This document shows, piece by piece, positions 1 to 12,562 of a stretch of 55,219 bases of DNA. Every line of letters begins with the position of its first letter. The first letter of the stretch is position 1. The position numbers and the translations under genes were made by a program. This DNA comes from Zygnema cylindricum (Eukaryota; Streptophyta; Zygnematophyceae; Zygnematales; Zygnemataceae). Location: positions 1-55,219 of the forward strand of contig JBBHKE010001031.1 in assembly GCA_037447655.1 (NCBI GenBank), written 5' to 3'. The notes beneath the pieces are model-generated. The model was not told the DNA's origin. It saw only the letters and a program-made list of their open reading frames with translations, and made no database searches.

Positions 1-3000
1 GTCTCAGCGGCCAGAAGAGCTTGTGTCAAAGCAATCACGACAGTTAGTACCAATGAAACCGACTGTTTTGAAGACAGTGGTGAGTTTCTGTCTTGTTTTC
101 AACTCTCTTTTTTATTTCACAGTTGTTATAGCTGTTCTTTGTCACGAGGAAAATGAGCAAGAGAGAAATAGAAAGAGAGATAGATAGACAGTGAGTGGGT
201 CATTTGACATTGGGTGCTTGTCTCCTGTTTTCTCCTGTTGGGTCTTTGTTTACCATATTTTTTTCCACTTCACATTTCTTTTTTATGAGGAGTTTAAAGC
301 CCAGTCTTTCGTTTGGATGTAATGTGCTTGTAAACAATCACTGGCAGATGGAGTGGAAATGGAAGGTAAAAGAGAAGGCTTCACAGCCCATTGCCATGAG
401 TGTAAAAGGATTATTGTTATTGAATTAGTCAATTATACTAATTTAGGGCAGAGTGATTTGGCCGATTTCAGTCACTCCCTTGAATGGTCTTCTATGTTAA
501 CATTATTTTGTGATTTTCGACTAGGGAAAGTCGCATCCGAATCAGTGTTATTAACACTAAGCGTAATAGACAGTGTAGTTTTCTGGTACAAGTGTATCTT
601 TTTTTTGAAACATTTTGTACCCGTTCTTCAGCGGCAGTTTCTGCTTATAAACATTGCCTTCCGAAATAGTTTTCATTAATTGGAGTTTTCTGCTGCTCGT
701 CACGGACAACAACTTGCTGTATGCTACAGTAATAGTGTGAAGGAATTACTGTATATCAAAACTGAATTATATATAATAGGATAATATCGATTTAGGATAG
801 ACTGACATGTCATATTGTTGACCTGCCACTCTAAGAGTGTCATTAATGCTGTTTTTGTTTTTTGGTTGAACAATAAAATAAAAAAATTGCAGGGAGCATC
901 TACCCGGGATAAACCTAAACTAAAACCAGGTCGTCCAGCTGAGGGACCTTCATCAATACCACATTTACCAAGCCCTTCTGTTCGCCTCCAATCAAGCAGT
1001 AGAGGCGATAATCCTAAAATGCAAGGAATTGGTGTTTTGGGTAACCGACGCCTTGGAAAAGACGGAAGTTTTAGTTCTGCAACTACCACTTCTGCGATTC
1101 GTCAAGAAGGTGGACTGGTTCCGTTAAACTCCATAGGTACCTCTACCTCTGCTGGAATTTCCACGGTGAATTTGTCTTCAGTACCCTCGTCGAGCTCCAA
1201 TACGTCTTCTTCGAGTTTCCGGTCGAAGACTATACAAACAGTTGCAGTAGGAGGCAGTGGTAGAGATGGTGGTGGAGGTGGAGGTATTACTGGTCCTGGT
1301 GGGAGAGGAAAAGATGTTTTCACACAATCTACTTTGGAGGAGAAGCGACAGACAGTTCAAGTGCAAAATCGATCGGATTTTTTTAATGCATTGCGAAAAA
1401 AGGCACAAGGTGGTAATGGGGCCTCTGATCCTGGAGTTCCATTGACTTCAGAGAAGCAAGAGATTGGGGATGGTAGTGAACTCCATGATTCTATGGGACC
1501 CCAGGCAGATGAAGATAGTAAAAAAAACGAGAATTTCTCTCAACAAGTCGATGAAATGTCAAATAGGAAGGATTCCTCTGAGGTGACACATAATCAATCC
1601 CCTACGTCGACTCTTTCTGTCCATAAGGAGCTGCCATTTTTAGCAAATTTAGGAGTCGGTGATGTGGTTCACTCACAGTCCGGTGATAAACTTGCCTCTC
1701 CTAAAGGACAGCTTAAAGATTTTAACAATTCTACGGTAGAGTATTTGGGAAATGCACTAAGAAATGGTTTGGAAACTAAACCCGGCGTTCGCGATGTTTG
1801 TAAAACACAAAGCATTGAACAGAGTCAAACTGCAGAAATTGTTAGCAGGCGGAAAAGTAGTGACACTTTATTAGTTGATAGCAATTTGACGAGAGGACAG
1901 GCTCAGGAAGGCCAGAGAACTGGAGTGACAACTGTAGACTCGACTATGGATAACAACTTACAACCAGCAGCCATATCTGATATGAACAGAAGTAAAAGCT
2001 TAGAAAGTCGTCCGGAAGAGCCAGTAGAAAACACGGGCTTTATAACCGGTCGAAATGGATTTAGGGTGAGTGAAGTCCACAGCAATTTTGAGTCAGTGTC
2101 ACATGTTGGCTTTAGGGATGGCAAGAAGGGGATTCAAGTGATGAAAGGTGCTGAGATAACTGCAGAAAAGGGTGATTTCAAGAGTGGTTTAAAGGCAACT
2201 GGAGAGAATCTTAGAAATGATCATCAGTCAGGTGGAAGCACAGAAGAAGAGGAAGCAGCATTTCTGCGATCTTTGGGATGGACTGAGGAGGCCGCGGACG
2301 GGGAGGAGAATGCCTTAACGGAAGAAGAAATCAGCTCTTTTTATAAAGAGGTGAGCTGTTAGTGTTTGTTTTTCCTTGTCTAAAAATTGTCCTGTTCTTT
2401 GGTCAAATCACGTTGAAGCGTTCAATGGCAAAGGGACTTGTGGAAGCCTAACCTAAGTTCAGGAAAAACTACTGGTCTTTTTTTTTTTTTCTATTTCCTC
2501 ACTTTGTAGCCACAGGAGCCAAGATTACTACGTAGCAAAAACCTTTCAAAGTTCCTTGTCCGTAGTTCTACTTTGTTGTCTGAATAAAAACCCATTTTTT
2601 TGGTGCAATATGAAGCCCACATTTAGTAGCTAAGAGATGTTTCGTGATTGTCATTATGGTTCGTCGTTTACCAGTGCATGCGGACTAATAAGCAACATTA
2701 AATGATGCCAGTTTGACAGTGACATATCGAGGTTTGTTGTTCAATTTAACCTGTAATAGGTCTAAAAGCCAATCTTGTTTGGAGTTACAAAGGCAAAGAT
2801 ATGCAAAGATATGTAACAATCTTGGGGGTGTTTTACAGTCACAGGTGGTACATTGTGACTAGTATAGACGGAAAAATAGTATGGACAGAAAGATAATATC
2901 GTCAGTTTGAAATCAGATATGCTGATGTGGACAATTCTTTCCCTCTCAGATTTAGTATTTGAAAGTAATGTGGTCCACACCCTTTAGTACTGTTATGTAT

Positions 3001-4128
3001 CGAGGAGGTTTTGCGATTTTTGGTACATGAAATTTTGGAGAAGATCAATGTTTGATGTATCAATTTGCTGATTATTGCAGTCTGTCGACAATGATCACCA
3101 TCCATATAACTTACAGACCGTAGAGTTGCGCTTTGGCTGTGAAGCCTGTGAGATTGAAAAATTCGTAAGTACAGTACTGGATCTTGCAATTTTTGCGCTA
3201 CGGACAATGTGTGGGACATGCTGGGCAACGTCCCACATTCATTTCATTTTACAACGCGCCGCGCCGCGCAGACGTCGTGTGTATAAAAATGTTTAGGGTT
3301 TTTTTCTCGTTTGTGTTTTTTTTTATATAAAAAAAAACACAACCAATAAAAAACCCTAAACATCTAACCCTAAAAATCCGAGGTGCCCGGGCGGTACCTT
3401 GCAAAGTGTGGGATATAACGCCTTATTTGGCCCTGCGCGACATCGTCCCGGATGATCCACACCCCGTGCGAACTCGTAAGAAACCTAGTCTGTACCTTAC
3501 AGTACAGTATTGCCGAACAAAATTCCACTGTACAATTTTGTTTGATTTTGTACGTTGTTTTTATTTTTCAGATTGTTTTGTATACAGCATTTCGTCAGTA
3601 ACGGCATCCTCTAATCAAAAGTCTTCAATCAAGATTCTGTCAAAATATCTTTTCTCTTTGCTATGTATTTCCATAACTATTTACTGTACGTTTATCGATC
3701 AGTTATGAGTCATGATATCAATATCTGTCGACAAATCCAATAATCATTGCTTGTCGCTAGATATTCTGATATGCCGATAACCATGGTTAACACTACCAAA
3801 TATAATGGATCCCAAATGGTCTATAAAATTACTGCGATTGACTAATTATAATGCACAGGTAACTGATTTCTTCTTGTGAATCTGTTGTTGTTTTTCTTTT
3901 GTTTTTGTTTGGTCCTGGTCTATGGGACAGGCTGGAAAGGCAGGACATCGTTGGCAAGCTCAATCGAGAATGTTGCAAGTCAATCCTCGATCTCTTGTGG
4001 CTCGAAAACAGTTGGGAGTGGGTTCGTGCACACCTCAAAAAATGGTGGTGGGCAGTGTTGGGAGTGTTTCTTCTGGGATGACATCATCCGATAGCGAATC
4101 AGATGATGATAGGAAGCGCCGAACATAA
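1..4128 (+). CDS. Serine-rich conserved plant protein, function unknown, 3' part
   Basis: Only the 3' part is in the window. I place coding exons at 1-79, 893-2350 and 3931-4128. The first ends at a GTGAGT donor in phase 0. The second follows a TTGCAG acceptor and encodes 486 residues. The third follows GGGACAG and ends in TAA. The large exon is low-complexity and rich in Ser, Thr, Gly and Asn, with two conserved-looking pieces: FFNALRKK near 1378-1400, and an acidic C-terminal box (EEEAAFLRSLGW, LTEEEISSFYKE) at 2240-2350. The last exon is basic and ends in SSDSESDDD. From memory this resembles an uncharacterised land-plant family sometimes labelled mediator-like; I assign no function. An alternative reading runs through the donor at 2350 to the TAG at 2360-2362. 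The third exon is the least certain part, since a second acceptor (AAGGCAG at about 3942) opens another frame. Confidence 0.72.
3289..3363. repeat. Hairpin with telomere-like arms in intron 2
   Basis: The arms ATGTTTAGGGTTTTTT and AAAAACCCTAAACAT flank a T-rich/A-rich centre that itself pairs (GTGTTTTTTTTATAT with AAAAAAAAACAC). A further AACCCTAAAAA follows at about 3365. It lies in the intron between exons 2 and 3 of the left-hand gene. It could be a small foldback element; the TTTAGGG unit matches the plant telomere repeat but occurs once per arm. Confidence 0.6.
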
Positions 4129-6805
4129 CAACACTGACAATAGTGTGGAACAGGCCAAAAAATTGGTTGGCCTTTGCTGAGTTGGCAGTATGCTTCTCCG
4201 GTTGTTTGCAGTTTTTGCTATGCATCTTTTTTTTTAAGCTCGACACCTTTTTTAGAAATATCGCTGTTCGGGAGTTTTGTTATTATACAGCTCCCTCTTT
4301 TGCTCCCTAACTCGATTTTGACGGTGGAGATTTGACCGAGCTCAAGCTGTCAAAACTTCCTTAGTAACTTCCTTCTCGTGAGCTTTTGAGCTTATTACTT
4401 TGTTTAGAGTTGTGAATGCTATTCCTCTAAAAGCTTTCATCATAAACCGTTCATTATTGGTTTGCTTCTTTTAGGGTTTTTTAGGGTTTTTACGCGGTTT
4501 ATAAGGTGGTTTTGAAGCACGCCTATGATTGGTTTTCATGATAAGCAACCTGGTTACTGACCCTTTCCAAAGAAAAACAGTGGAGGATGAAAAAAAGGAT
4601 TGGAGCCTAAAAGAAAAAAGTTTGAAGGCTATGTATGACTCCAATGAAATTGAGGAGAGAGGAGCTCCGTTATTGTATGGAGTAAATGCTTAATATGAAG
4701 ACATTGTGAATGTCTTTAGCAATTGGATGTGGGGCGCTTATCTAGTTTGGCAATGCCTTGTTGTAAATCTGCACGCTTTTTGGAATGCTATTTTCCCATT
4801 ACAGCATCGTGCAGTTCCTGTTTATGTTCACCTCTAAAATTGTGACCAATGCTACCATACTTAAAAAGATTACGCTGTTGAAACCTTAGTTGCTTGAGAT
4901 ATTAAGTTCTGCTTCTCTTAGGTTTTTTCTTCGTTTCTGCTCTTGTAGATTTGTCGAGTTGCTCCTTGTGGCCTTAATGCCTAAGAATGAGGCACACTAA
5001 ATAGTTAGTAGGTCTTATATGAAGGTTTGTATTTGGAAGTCTCCATTCTCAATTTTGAGCTGGCACCATGCTCTGGATATCTATGCAAAGTATGATACGG
5101 GTGTGGTCACGACATTTGTCACCGACCTTAGAGACATTATCAAAAGTTGGGAAAGTATACAAGATAGGAATGCTTCATGCATTCTGGTACAGCAGTGAAA
5201 GTACAAAAGGGCGTGTTGTTCCATACTAGATGTTCCTGCATTAGAAATATTGCAAAGAACACCACCTGCAGCACCTTCCATTGTCAACATTGTACCAAAT
5301 TTGAGAAACGTGAAGATGGATATGACATGACTTCTACACAGTACTCGTTATCATTTGTCCACCATTTGCTCTCTCCATGACTAAACTGTTTCCGGCTTAA
5401 CCTTCCAGTGTAACTACTGAGGGCCCTTCATGAGCAAAAAAGTCAAAACATAATAGTAAAGCAATCAAACTATTCAGCGCTGTTAAAGTCAGTTGATAAT
5501 TATCACACTAAGTTACATTTTACAACGTGGCTTATTTGGTGCCACTTACACAGCTATTTAGTGCTCTTAACACTAATTTAGGGTTTTGTGTCAGAAAAAG
5601 AACTACCTCGTATAATAGTGATTAACTCTATTAGGGATGGCTCCTGCACCTGTTGACAACTTCTGCGCCTCAGAACAGAGAGGTTTTCGGGGCCTCCTAA
5701 AAGGAATGTTCTTCGCCCGGCCCTCAAAACAAAAAATTGAAGTGTTGTTCTCCCTCGGACATACTACACTACCACTCGCGCAGTAATCAAAAGAATAGAA
5801 TATATGAAGACCCGCATTACAATAAAGGATGCAGAACAAAAAAACAACAATTGATAAAGAAAGGGAGGGAGAAAGGGTGAGAGAGGGAAGAGAAACAGAG
5901 TGGAGGGAGATGGAAGGAGAGAGAGAGGGAGAAACATCGGAAGAAATGTGTATCTTATTTTGAGATGACAGTTCCATATTCCAAAATGGATACAAGAAGC
6001 CCTAAAAACAGGAACACAATGCCAAAAAAAAGATCATTCTTCTTCTCTCCAACTATGGTATTTTCACCCTAAAAAACACACAGAGCATAACTGCTTTTCC
6101 CTGATTTATTTTTTCTGTTTTTGACCTTGGTTTGTCTCAATTTTTTTTGTTTTTAGGTTTCCCATTCCCTTTTATATGAACAACGAATGAACAAAATCCG
6201 ATTTCAAAACCTTCTCAAAATTCTTGTGATTATCAGTACCTCGCAAAAAAACTGACCGGAAAAAGACAAACTACTATCAGTTGTCAATTTTCACTAACTT
6301 TTTCACGAAAAATTTCTTTACTCATTTCTCGATTTTCTCGAAAAAAAATCTTCAAAAAAATTGGCAAATTTCCCATCACACAATGTGCTCTGAAAGCAAT
6401 TCATTTTTTTTCTTGTCGGTTTGAGACGTGCAGTTAAAATTAAAAAAAAAAAAAGATTGACCATTTTTTGCTTAGACTTTAGCTTTGTTAGAAAACAAAA
6501 AAAGGGTATTCCACTCTACCAACAAAAATGGAAGAGTGAGGGACGAGGAAAGAAAAGGAGAATGTGGAAAAATAAAAAATATGAGAAAGGATGGATGTAA
6601 AAAAAAACATGAAAGAAAACTGAGCGAAAGAAACCATGGAAAAAAGAAAAGAACAGAAGAAAACGCGAAAAAAGAGAAAGAAAAAAAAAGTGACAAAGAA
6701 AATAGAGGGACAGAGAGGGACAAGAAAAAAAGGAGGGACAAGAAAAAAGAAGAGGGAGAAGGAAAAAAAGAGTAACAAAGATGAAGAAAGAAATAGAGAA
6801 AAAAT
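4129..6805. other. Tail-to-tail intergenic region
   Basis: Spacer between the stop codons of the left-hand gene (+) and ABCE1 (-). I find no convincing coding exon. It holds the 3' UTRs, a decayed inverted-repeat element around 5490-5640 (LTTAACACTAAT-type interior shared with other copies in the window), a GA-rich patch at 5860-5935 and an A/G-only stretch at 6440-6790. Reading frames in the A/G stretch give only Lys/Glu or Phe/Leu/Ser runs. Confidence 0.6.
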
Positions 6806-9800
6806 TTAATCGTCGAGATAGTAGAAATTTCCGGCAAGTTTTTGTTCTCTGTCTTTAACCGACTCATGTTTGTTGATTCGAGGCCGAAAATTGGTCGGAT
6901 CTCTTCGGAAAGTAATATCCAAATGCTGTTTTTAACCAATTTAAAAAAAAAAACGAATAAGAAAAAAAACACGATAATAAAAAAAACAAAACGACAAGAA
7001 AAAAAAAATGATAAGAAAAGAAAAAAAAAAAAAAAAAAAAAACGATAAGAAGAAAAAAATATATAAAAAAAACCGAATAAGAAAAAAAAAAGCAAATAAA
7101 AAAAAAAACGGAATAAGAAAAAAAAAAGGATAGGCAGAAACACAGATAAGAAGAAAAAAAAAACGAATAAGAAAAGAAAGCGAAGAAAAAAAAACGAAAA
7201 GGAAAAAAATTAAATAAGAAAAAAAAACGAATAAGAAAAGAAAGCGAAGAAAAAAAAACGAAAAGAAAAAAAAACAAATAAGAAAAAAAAAACGAATACG
7301 AAAAAAACCGAAAAGAAAAACGCTTTTAGTAAAAAAAAAACATTTTAAGAAAAAAAAAACATCTTAGAAAGAATATCTTAGGAACAAACACCATTCAGAA
7401 ACAAACAACTTTAAAAACCGCATGGGGCTGAAGTGGAGGAGAGGGGGAGGAGGAGAGGGGAGGGGGGGGAGGGGGAGGGGAAGCAGGAAGGGGGGTGAGA
7501 GAGGATGGGAAGGGGAGCGAAGCGGGAGAGGGGGGGAGGCAGGTAGATAGGAAGGGAGAGAGAGAGAGAGAGAAAGAAAGAGAAGAGAGAGAGAGAGCGA
7601 GAGAGAGAGAAAGAGAGAGAGTGAGAGAGTCTCACCGAGAGAAACAAATTCATTCCGGTCAATAAGCTCTGAGGAGTGTTGGCGACACAATCGACCGAGG
7701 GAGTTCCTTCATATACAATGACTCGGTCGGCCAAATATGTGGCCATAATAAAATCGTGCTCCACAACAAATGCCGATTTTTTGGCGTGTAAAATAAACCG
7801 TTTTATCACTTTCGCAGCCACGATCCGCTGCTCCGAGTCCAAATAAGCACTCGGTTCGTCAATGAGGTAAATATCCGCGGGCTGTTTTTTTTTTTCAGAA
7901 GGAACCCATCAACGACAACCCAGGAAACCCAATTTTTAGTTCTGGAAAACTGCAAAAGACACTAAGAAACTCTAAAAATCCCTAAGAAACCTTTCTACAC
8001 CTTAGTTATTATTAAGTACATTTCTAGTTCCAGGTTAGAATGTTCAGTAAAAATCCACAGACCACAATCCATAAAACCTGACAGCGAAGGAATATATAAA
8101 ACTTGATTTACAACTTGATTTTCTGTTTTGTTTTAGATTGCTTGGTTTTGTATTGTTTGTGGTAAAAAAAAGCACATGTAACTACCATTACTCAGCATCC
8201 GGAAAATTGAATCCTTTCTGAAACTAAGGAAAAAAACAGAAACCTGAGCTAAAAAAGTGAAATAACACCTTCCTTTCATTTGACTGTGAATATGAATTTC
8301 CCTCTCACATTTCCCTTGAAACCTGAATCGGAAAGTAAAATTTCACAACACCGCCATTATTGCACAACTGTGAGAATCTTTTTTATTCTCTCACCTTTCC
8401 CAAACAGAGAGTTATAGCCACACGTTGAAGTTCTCCTCCTGATAAATTGACTACCTCCTGGTCCATCAGTTGCTCAATTTGAAGAGGTTTCATCACATCT
8501 GTATTGAACTGAGGATGCATATACGAGTCTCTAATTTTCGCATGCAGTAAATTCCGTACACTGTGTTGAAATTTTGGACTAATTTTTTGCGGTTTGTAAG
8601 AAACATTAAATTCTGGGAGCTCGATATCTTCTTCGTCTGGCTTCAAAAGACCCGCCTATTTCATCATTCACCACAAAGAGTAAAGAAAAAAGCACAAAAA
8701 CGATCAGAATGTTGTCTTCCTCATCTGGCTTCAAAAGACCCATCAATTTCATCATTTACCACAAAAAAAAAAAAAAAAAAAACCGCGGGAACAATTAAAC
8801 AAAGCACGAAACACGATTAAGCAACAAAAATGATTAGAAGTTTTACAAATCTAAAAAAAATGAAAATGATAGATTCAACTGTGGTCACTACTTACAGACA
8901 TCTACATGTGACCATCTATTTTACTGCTCTTTTAAATATTTTTAGGATTGTTTTTGATTCTCTAGTGTTTTCAATAAAAATTATAGTAATGACTCACGTT
9001 TTCTCCCCTCTTACCATCCCTAATCGCTGTTAAAAAAAAGCTTATGTGCTAATATGGAAAAATCTGGTGTATAGCACCCTCGCCCCAAAACTTCACCCAT
9101 ACACCCTTGATAGTATGGACTATAGGGGGCAGAGGAGTCCACGAGAAGTAGTGAGAATAACAGGATTAATTATCAGACGTCCATGTAAGCCCTTTTTAAC
9201 GCTTACATGAAATGGTAGCGTCACATATGGAAATGAAGACAACATACCGCTTGGGTATATCATGATATCGAGAGTTGTTGTACATAACTTGATATTTATC
9301 AGGAAAGCCAATAAATATCGGTATCGCAATAATCGCCAATAATCGAACATATTTTTTTCTTTTAACAAAAGTATTTCAGGGCTGAGCTCCACTGGGTCCT
9401 TTCCTGTTCACAAAACGTTACATTTGCGCGATGAACTGATTGGTGGTTCCATTGCATGAGCCGACAACATGGGTAATACAAACAATACGGGAAAGACAAA
9501 AAGATGTGAAATATATTTTTTTTCTGGCTGTTTTGCTCATCTCGACTTTTTTGTGGGATCAACTCCTAAGTTGGGCCAATCAATTTGCTTTTTGCGACAG
9601 CTAGGAAAGTTTGTCAAAATTTTCACAAGCAATTCCGGTGTATCCGGTTTCTTTTTTGTTTCCACAGATTACCCACGTAATAAAATAGCATGTCCACCCG
9701 ATTACCCGCGGTATCCCAATCATTGAGCTTTCTCACAGGTCTACCTTTGCAATTCATCGTGTTTTCCAAAAAGAGTATTTATGAACTGGAAAGGTCTTAA

Positions 9801-12504
9801 TAGAGTTGAGACCTTATGAGAAATGCATGAAATCCGCAGAAAGTACAAAACGTACAAAATGTATCGTTCATATCGCGATATCCATATGTGTACAATGCGA
9901 TTATCGGTCATCCGAGACATCGCATCTTTATATCATTTATTGACACCCCTAAAAAAGTACATAACAATTACCGGCAAAACCCATTCGATATGCAATGCTA
10001 TAAAATGGAAAGGATTATGCTTATATTTCATACAGACTGATGCTCCAGTAAGTTTTTTTCAAGTTTACATAATTTGGAAGAGATCATACAATTTTTTTAT
10101 ACATACTGATAGTCTGTTGCCGTACTAATTCTTCATCCATACAAATAATCTGTTCAGAGTTCCTGTTCACTTTCCTTAAAGTTACATCTTTTACTGCTCG
10201 CGTAGCACTCATTAGGTCGTGCATTTTTTTTTTAAACCTAAAAACCTTAACTGTGTCAACAACACCAATTGAAGAAGTAGACATAAATAGGCCACATGAA
10301 ATCCTTATTTAGTAAACACTCTGACATTTCTTTTTCTTTAAGCTGGTGACAGTGTAAAGGTAAACCAATAGGCCTCAGTAAAAGTGCAATATAAACGGAC
10401 CTCCCTTCAGAGAAAATGACTAGAGCATTATTATAAGCAAAAGCATCCACACCAAATACACAAGGAAACGTGAACATAAAAATATGGAATGTGAATTGTG
10501 ACATATGAAATATAAAAATTAATCGCGAAATGTGAAACGTGAATTAAACTTGAATTGTGGAATGTGGAATGTGAAATGTGAAGGTTTTCAAAATTTCAGC
10601 ATCCTTTGAATTCCTATTAAATTTTCCTTAAGGTTGACAGGCTTCTTACCAGCATTCGAATGAAGGTAGTTTTTCCAGTGCCGTTTTCTCCCAGCATAAC
10701 AATAATCTGGGAATCAGTAAAATCACCCTCTCGCACACGAAGCTTAAAACCACCTTGAGTTTTTGACATAGTGGGATACTTATACCGTGTATATGCATCA
10801 GTCTCTTCCACGTTTTCAGCTGTCTCGGCCACCTGTTCCAAATTCCCACCAATTCAACATTCTTCAAATCGCGCAACAATAATCCAGCATATCAACATAA
10901 ATCGGCCTTCAAAATCTTTGAAACAATAGAGAAGGTCAAAAGAAGGTCAAGAGGAGGAAATTGGGGAAGCTGAGTAGTCTCAAAAGCCATTTAAAAAAAT
11001 GCCACAGGCCTTCAGTATGAGGTATGTAATGAACAATTCGACCTCTTCAAATTTCACCAAGAACTTATCCCTGGTTTCTTGTAGTTGGCAAGAAGACAGG
11101 TTTCCTTGAGCATTTAAAATTGCGTAACCTCATTCAAGACTGGTTATTCTATTACCGTCCCACTATTAACACGGCATCCACTCTTACTTAAGGCAAGGTT
11201 TGCAGGAAAATATTCAACTTAGCAAAGATTTTAACTTTTAGTTAAGTTACTGACGTACAATAATGTCCACCCCTTTGGACTCGGATTTGGTTCAAAAAAT
11301 TATTTCAAGCCATCAAAACATGAACATTTATGGGATCTGAATTCGCGATCATCAATGTTTTCAGAAAAAATGAAAACCGATAGAAAACAGTGTTTATGTA
11401 CTTTGGGCCTTCCTTAACATGAAATAAATATTTTCAGTCAATTCAACCATTACATGACTTTTTTAATATTTGTCAGACCTTTGCGAAACACTAATATAGA
11501 ACTCAACAAACTCGGCAGACTCCTATTATTTTCAATTCATAGGGGTGGACGTTACAGTAGTTTTTTTTCTTTAAATGACATAAAAACGTAAAGAAGCATT
11601 CTACAAAATGAACTCGGAGAGAAACGCACTGCAAACACTTTATCCGTGAAGTCAAAATCCGAAAAAAACTAACAGGTTAACTACCAAAAAATAGATAAAC
11701 TCTACTTGAGAGTCTTGTGTCCTATTGCATTTATGTATCTGATAAGTAATAGTAAAAAGATATAATATGAAATTGACAATCATAATGAAATATGTAATAT
11801 CAGTGAAGCAATAATACATACCTTAAAGGTGAGAGATTCATCTCGGAATCTTAGATTTTCTGTTGGAACAAATCCTGCAAGGAAAATATTGATTCCTTCA
11901 CGAACAGAGAACGGAAGAGTGACAACTCCATATGCACCGGGTTTTCCGTAAAGACAACAGATAAAGTCGGAAAGGTAATCCAATACACTAAGATCGTGCT
12001 CCACCACTATGACAAAACTGCATTATTTCAAGCAAAATCGAGTGTCAAGAAACATCATACAATATCTTATTAACACATGCTGAAGCTCAAATAGAAGCAA
12101 CTCTGTCGCACTCCCTCTCTCATATTCCAGCAAAAGTGCGGTTTCAAAGAGGAAAAGGAAAAAAAACAAAACAATAAACGCTTTAAAAAGCCAACATTTT
12201 TGTGATACTGCATAAGCACCTGTTCTGAGGACCATTCTGGAATAAACTGTACTTTAACCTTATTTTTTTTTTTTTTTTTTTAATTGACTAAACTGATAAC
12301 AAATGGGATTCTAGAATTCTCAGCTTACCTGTTTGGTCTTAGCAACGAACGGATGACTTGTGCTGCTTTCAGTCTCTGTTTCACATCTAAATAACTGCTG
12401 GGCTCATCAAACATATAGATTTCCGCATGCTGAACCGCCACCACTGCAATGGCAAATCTTTGCAACTCTCCTCCTGACAAGTGCTCCACATCTCGGTCAA
12501 TCAC

Positions 12505-12562
<58 letters not shown>

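Noticed and set aside
5603-5995. 130-codon - strand frame downstream of ABCE1, considered as its last exon
   Set aside because: FRRPRKP resembles FRRDP only superficially; the real terminal exon was found at 6806-6925 with the correct sequence and phase.
6472-7277. Long - strand frames rich in Phe, Leu and Ser, and + strand Lys/Glu frames
   Set aside because: They come from an A/G-only tract; no domain and composition explained by low complexity. The true ABCE1 last exon (6806-6925) lies inside in another frame.
9230-9955. Possible hAT element in ABCE1 intron 9 (CGATAT words and a TTGACACCCCTA end)
   Set aside because: Only one credible end was seen; no matching left end or 8-bp duplication.
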